DNA from: Candidatus Poribacteria bacterium
GTDB lineage: Bacteria > Poribacteria > WGA-4E > UBA9662
Direction: 5' to 3'
NCBI GenBank assembly: GCA_002699335.1
Contig: PACG01000153.1
Coordinates: forward strand, 11,415-28,188
DNA length: 16,774 bases
The translations under genes were made by a program, and so were the position numbers. Each line of letters starts with the position of its first letter. The first letter of the stretch is position 1. Below are positions 13,889-16,774 of the stretch, one piece after another. Under the pieces are notes generated by a model, which saw only the letters and a program-made list of their open reading frames with translations, ran no database searches and was not told the DNA's origin.

Positions 13889-15958
13889 CTATTCGCCCTT
13901 CCTAAGGACAAGTATTTCTTCCGCAATACTTGTTGGTACACTGCTATAGTGTGAAAATTCCATTGAGTAGTTTGCTCTCCCCTGAGTAAAGGAACGAAGA
14001 GCCTTAATATATCCAAACATCTGAACCAACGGTGTATATGCCCGAACGATACGAGTGGTCGATTTCGTTTGAAGTTCTGTATCCAGAACCTGAGCCCGAC
14101 GAGTATTTAGATCACCGATCACTTTGCCAAGATATTCGTTGGGGAGAATAACTTCCGTTTTCATCATTGGTTCTAGCAAAAGGGGATGGGCTTTTCGCAT
14201 TGCTTGTTTAAAGGCTAACGAACCGGCTATCAAAAAAGCTATTTCAGAGGAATCAACAGGGTGAAAAGAACCATCATACAAACGGACACCAATATCGGTG
14301 ACGGGATAGCCCGCCAAGACTCCAGAAGTCATTGCCTGTTTAACACCTTTTTTCACGGCAGGGATATACTCACTAGGGATTGTTCCACCTTTGATTTCAT
14401 TGACAAATTCGAAGCCCTCCCCTTTTTCAACCGGATAGACCTCAATTGCTACATGTCCATATTGGCCTCGACCACCTGTCTGTCTGACGTGTTTATGCTC
14501 AGCAACAGCATGCCGGCTAATGGTTTCTCGATAAGAAACTTGTGGATTGCCGACTTCAGCAGAAACGCCAAATTCACGTAACAGCCGATCCACAATAATT
14601 TCCAAATGAAGCTCACCCATACCAGATAGCAATAACTGTCCTGTCTCCTCATCAGTTTGGACTCTCAAAGTCGGGTCCTCTTCAATCAATCGAGCCAGCG
14701 ACGAATTCATTTTTTCGATATCAGCTTTGGTTTTAGGCTCAATCGCAAGTGAAATAACCGGTTCTGGAAAGTCCATCGATTCGAGAATAACCGGAGCTAA
14801 TGGATCACAAATCGTGTCGCCGGTTGAGACGTTTTTCAGCCCAACAGCAGCTACAATGTCACCTGCAGATACGGATTGGAGTTCTTTACGTTTATTGGCG
14901 TGCATCTGAAGAATCCGATCCAGACGACCTTTTTCGCCACCAATCAGAACCTTTGCCCCCTTCTCAATTTGCCCCGAATAAACCCTTAAAAAGGTCAATT
15001 TGCCAACGTGTGGATCAGTTGCAACTTTGAACGCCAAAGCAGCGAAGGGCTGATCTAAGCCAGCTGCCCGTTCTTCAACTGTCTCTGTTTGTGGGTGTAC
15101 TCCTGAAATCGCCGGCACATCAAATGGTGACGGAAGATAGGAGTTTACACCATCCAATAACGGTTGAATACCAATATTCTTTAAAGCCGACCCACAAAAG
15201 ACAGGTATTAGGTTGTTGCTCAGAGTCGCATTTCGTAAAGCTCGGCGAATTTCGTCCTCTCCGACATTTTCCCCATCAAGAAACTTCGCTAATAGATCAT
15301 CGTCCCAATCGGCAACGTTTTCGATAAGTTGATCGCGGTATTGTAGTGCTGTCTCTTCTAGATCATAAGGGATCTCTGATAGGTGCATCTTCAGCCCCAT
15401 CCCTTCTTTATCCCATCTCATTAGCTTCATTGAAACTAGGTCGATAACACTGCCGAAGGTTTCTGCTGAACCAACAGGAATTTGAACTGGAACCGGATGA
15501 ACTCCCAATCGTTCCATCATCATTTCAACAGTACGAAAGTAATCCGCTCCAACTCGATCCATCTTGTTGATAAAAGCGATACGAGGAACTTGATATTTGT
15601 CGGCTTGTCGCCAAACAGTTTCCGATTGTGGTTCTACGCCCCCGACAGCACAGAATACCGCAACAGCCCCATCCAAAACCCGCAGAGATCGCTCGACTTC
15701 GACTGTGAAGTCAATATGTCCAGGGGTGTCGATAACGTTGATCCGATAGTCTTTCCAATGACAGGTTGTTGCCGCTGCAGTGATAGTAATCCCACGTTCT
15801 TGCTCTTGAGCCATCCAGTCCATAGTAGCTGCTCCATGGTGGACTTCGCCCATACGGTGAAGTTTCCCCGTGTAGAACAAGATTCGCTCAGTAACTGTCG
15901 TTTTACCGGCATCAATATGTGCCATGATACCGATATTTCTTGTGATCTCCAGACTCAT
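13889..15958 (-). CDS. fusA: Elongation factor G (EF-G)
   Basis: This translocase GTPase acts in elongation and in ribosome recycling with RRF. It has 689 residues, the standard length. Motifs: AHIDAGKT (13-20), the switch region [28 protein letters not shown] (77-81) and NKMD (131-134). Further on are the domain II beta-barrel, [15 protein letters not shown] (domain IV start) and the end [13 protein letters not shown] with [14 protein letters not shown]. The ATG at 15956-15958 has only a GAGAGA nearby, a weak ribosome binding site. It begins 55 nt after rpsG. This is the canonical factor rather than a FusB- or TetM-type paralogue, judged by its position and complete length. Confidence 0.98.
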   Translation of the reverse strand: MSLEITRNIGIMAHIDAGKTTVTERILFYTGKLHRMGEVHHGAATMDWMAQEQERGITITAAATTCHWKDYRINVIDTPGHIDFTVEVERSLRVLDGAVAVFCAVGGVEPQSETVWRQADKYQVPRIAFINKMDRVGADYFRTVEMMMERLGVHPVPVQIPVGSAETFGSVIDLVSMKLMRWDKEGMGLKMHLSEIPYDLEETALQYRDQLIENVADWDDDLLAKFLDGENVGEDEIRRALRNATLSNNLIPVFCGSALKNIGIQPLLDGVNSYLPSPFDVPAISGVHPQTETVEERAAGLDQPFAALAFKVATDPHVGKLTFLRVYSGQIEKGAKVLIGGEKGRLDRILQMHANKRKELQSVSAGDIVAAVGLKNVSTGDTICDPLAPVILESMDFPEPVISLAIEPKTKADIEKMNSSLARLIEEDPTLRVQTDEETGQLLLSGMGELHLEIIVDRLLREFGVSAEVGNPQVSYRETISRHAVAEHKHVRQTGGRGQYGHVAIEVYPVEKGEGFEFVNEIKGGTIPSEYIPAVKKGVKQAMTSGVLAGYPVTDIGVRLYDGSFHPVDSSEIAFLIAGSLAFKQAMRKAHPLLLEPMMKTEVILPNEYLGKVIGDLNTRRAQVLDTELQTKSTTRIVRAYTPLVQMFGYIKALRSFTQGRANYSMEFSHYSSVPTSIAEEILVLRKGE

Positions 15959-16013
15959 TCTCTCAAACCATATTCCATTTTTGCTAAATCAAAACCAGCT
16001 ATTTAGTTCGGTC

Positions 16014-16487
16014 TCACCAGCGATAGTGAGCAAAGGCCCTATTGGCCTCGGCCATTCGATGCTGGTCTTGCTTTTTCCGAATTGCCGCCCCTTCGTTATT
16101 AAAAGCGTCAATAAGTTCACCGGCTAGACGCTGTGCCATTGTCCTTTCGCCGCGCCCTTTGCGAGCAGCATCAACCAGCCAACGAATGGCGAGTGTAATA
16201 CGTCGATCAGACCTGACATCAACCGGGATCTGATAAGTTGCGCCTCCAACCCGCCTGGGGCGAATCTCAAGTGCCGGTTTTACATTATTTACCGCTTGGT
16301 GGAAGACTTCTATACCTTCCTGACTCAGTCGTTTGGCAGCCAAATCCATAGACGAATATAAAATCCGTTGGGCAATACTCTTCTTCCCTTGCTGCGTCAG
16401 ATTGTTGATAAACTTGCTCACCAGTTTACTATTGAATTTTGGATCAGGCAATACCTCTCGCTTGACCGCAACATTACGCCGTCCCAT
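16014..16487 (-). CDS. rpsG: 30S ribosomal protein S7 (uS7)
   Basis: This 157-residue primary binder of the 16S 3' major domain sits at the mRNA exit channel; in E. coli S7 represses the str operon. It reads MGRRNVAVKREVLPDPKFNSKLVSKFINNLTQQGKKSIAQRI, then NVKPALEIRPRRVGGATYQIPVDVRSDRRITLAIRWLVDAAR (about 68-109), the block GERTMAQRLAGELIDAFNNEGAAIRKKQDQHRMAEANRAFAHYRW ends it. GGAGGATC lies about 6 nt before the ATG at 16485-16487. It starts 15 nt after rpsL, as in most str operons. Confidence 0.98.
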   Translation of the reverse strand: MGRRNVAVKREVLPDPKFNSKLVSKFINNLTQQGKKSIAQRILYSSMDLAAKRLSQEGIEVFHQAVNNVKPALEIRPRRVGGATYQIPVDVRSDRRITLAIRWLVDAARKGRGERTMAQRLAGELIDAFNNEGAAIRKKQDQHRMAEANRAFAHYRW

Positions 16488-16502
16488 TCTCGATCCTCCG
16501 AT

Positions 16503-16774
16503 TTAGTCCTGTGGTTTCCTTGCTCCGTATTTAGATCTACCTTGTCTCCGATTTTCAACACCAAGTGTATCTAAAGTTCCACGTATAATTTGGTATCGAA
16601 CATTAGGTAGATCTTTAACTCGTCCACCTCGAACTAGGACAACGGAGTGTTCTTGTAAATTATGATCAATTCCTGGAATGTAGCACCAAGCCTCAAAGCC
16701 ATTGCTAAAACGAACTCGTGCCACCTTACGAAGAGCCGAATTCGGTTTTTTGGGGGTAGTTGTTCGTACTTGCA
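16503..16774 (-). CDS. rpsL: 30S ribosomal protein S12 (uS12), 5' end outside the window
   Basis: S12 sits at the decoding centre and is the classic target of streptomycin-resistance mutations. The visible 89 residues run from [25 protein letters not shown] to KYGARKPQD. The frame continues to the window edge (the track's apparent start at 16724 is an internal GTG), so about 35 N-terminal residues lie outside. The conserved PKKPNS loop and [19 protein letters not shown] are present. The position after KDLP is Asn where almost all S12 proteins have Gly, and [10 protein letters not shown] replaces the usual PGEGHNLQEH. Confidence 0.97.
   Translation of the reverse strand, partial: QVRTTTPKKPNSALRKVARVRFSNGFEAWCYIPGIDHNLQEHSVVLVRGGRVKDLPNVRYQIIRGTLDTLGVENRRQGRSKYGARKPQD

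Noticed and set aside
1..16774. CRISPR array, defence system, phage or biosynthetic cluster
   Set aside because: Every frame is accounted for by translation genes; the repeats seen are irregularly spaced and short.

Overview
This window is one contiguous ribosomal-protein supercluster, every gene on the minus strand. In transcription order (right to left) it holds the end of the str operon (rpsL 3' part, rpsG, fusA, tuf), the complete S10 operon (rpsJ, rplC, rplD, rplW, rplB, rpsS, rplV, rpsC, rplP, rpmC, rpsQ), the spc operon (rplN, rplX, rplE, rpsN, rpsH, rplF, rplR, rpsE, rplO, secY, rpmJ) and the start of the alpha operon (rpsM, rpsK and probably the first codons of rpoA at the left edge). 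The gene order and protein families are unambiguously bacterial. No novel gene system is present.

The products work together: 24 ribosomal proteins, the elongation factors EF-Tu and EF-G, and the SecY translocon channel. The organism has moderate GC content, a zinc-ribbon (4-Cys) S14, a zinc-type L36, and several GTG and TTG starts. It lacks rpmD between rpsE and rplO, lacks adk/map/infA between secY and rpmJ, and apparently lacks rpsD between rpsK and rpoA. The phylum cannot be fixed from this window alone. The sequences do not match a common model organism I recognise, and an uncultured candidate phylum is likely (Poribacteria-like is only a weak guess).

The less ordinary content is in the spacers. 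Many are tight (0-30 nt), but six are 85-190 nt long: rpsJ-rplC, rplV-rpsC, rpsC-rplP, rpmC-rpsQ, rpsQ-rplN and rplE-rpsN. These carry three kinds of small repeat or palindrome: (A) stem-loops built on AGTAGCCA/TGGCTACT arms, with compensating changes between copies; (B) about six copies of a 17-21 nt imperfect palindrome of the type TCCCnACTTGATTGGGGA; and (C) a 115 bp unit bounded by perfect 10 bp inverted repeats whose one arm encodes the last codons and stop of rpmC. A perfect 34 nt palindrome lies between tuf and rpsJ and is the best candidate terminator. No stretch longer than 300 bases lacks a gene, and I saw no tRNA, rRNA, CRISPR array or full-length mobile element.

Several start sites were moved from the longest open frame using Shine-Dalgarno positions and family N-termini (rplF, rpsC, rplC, rplE).
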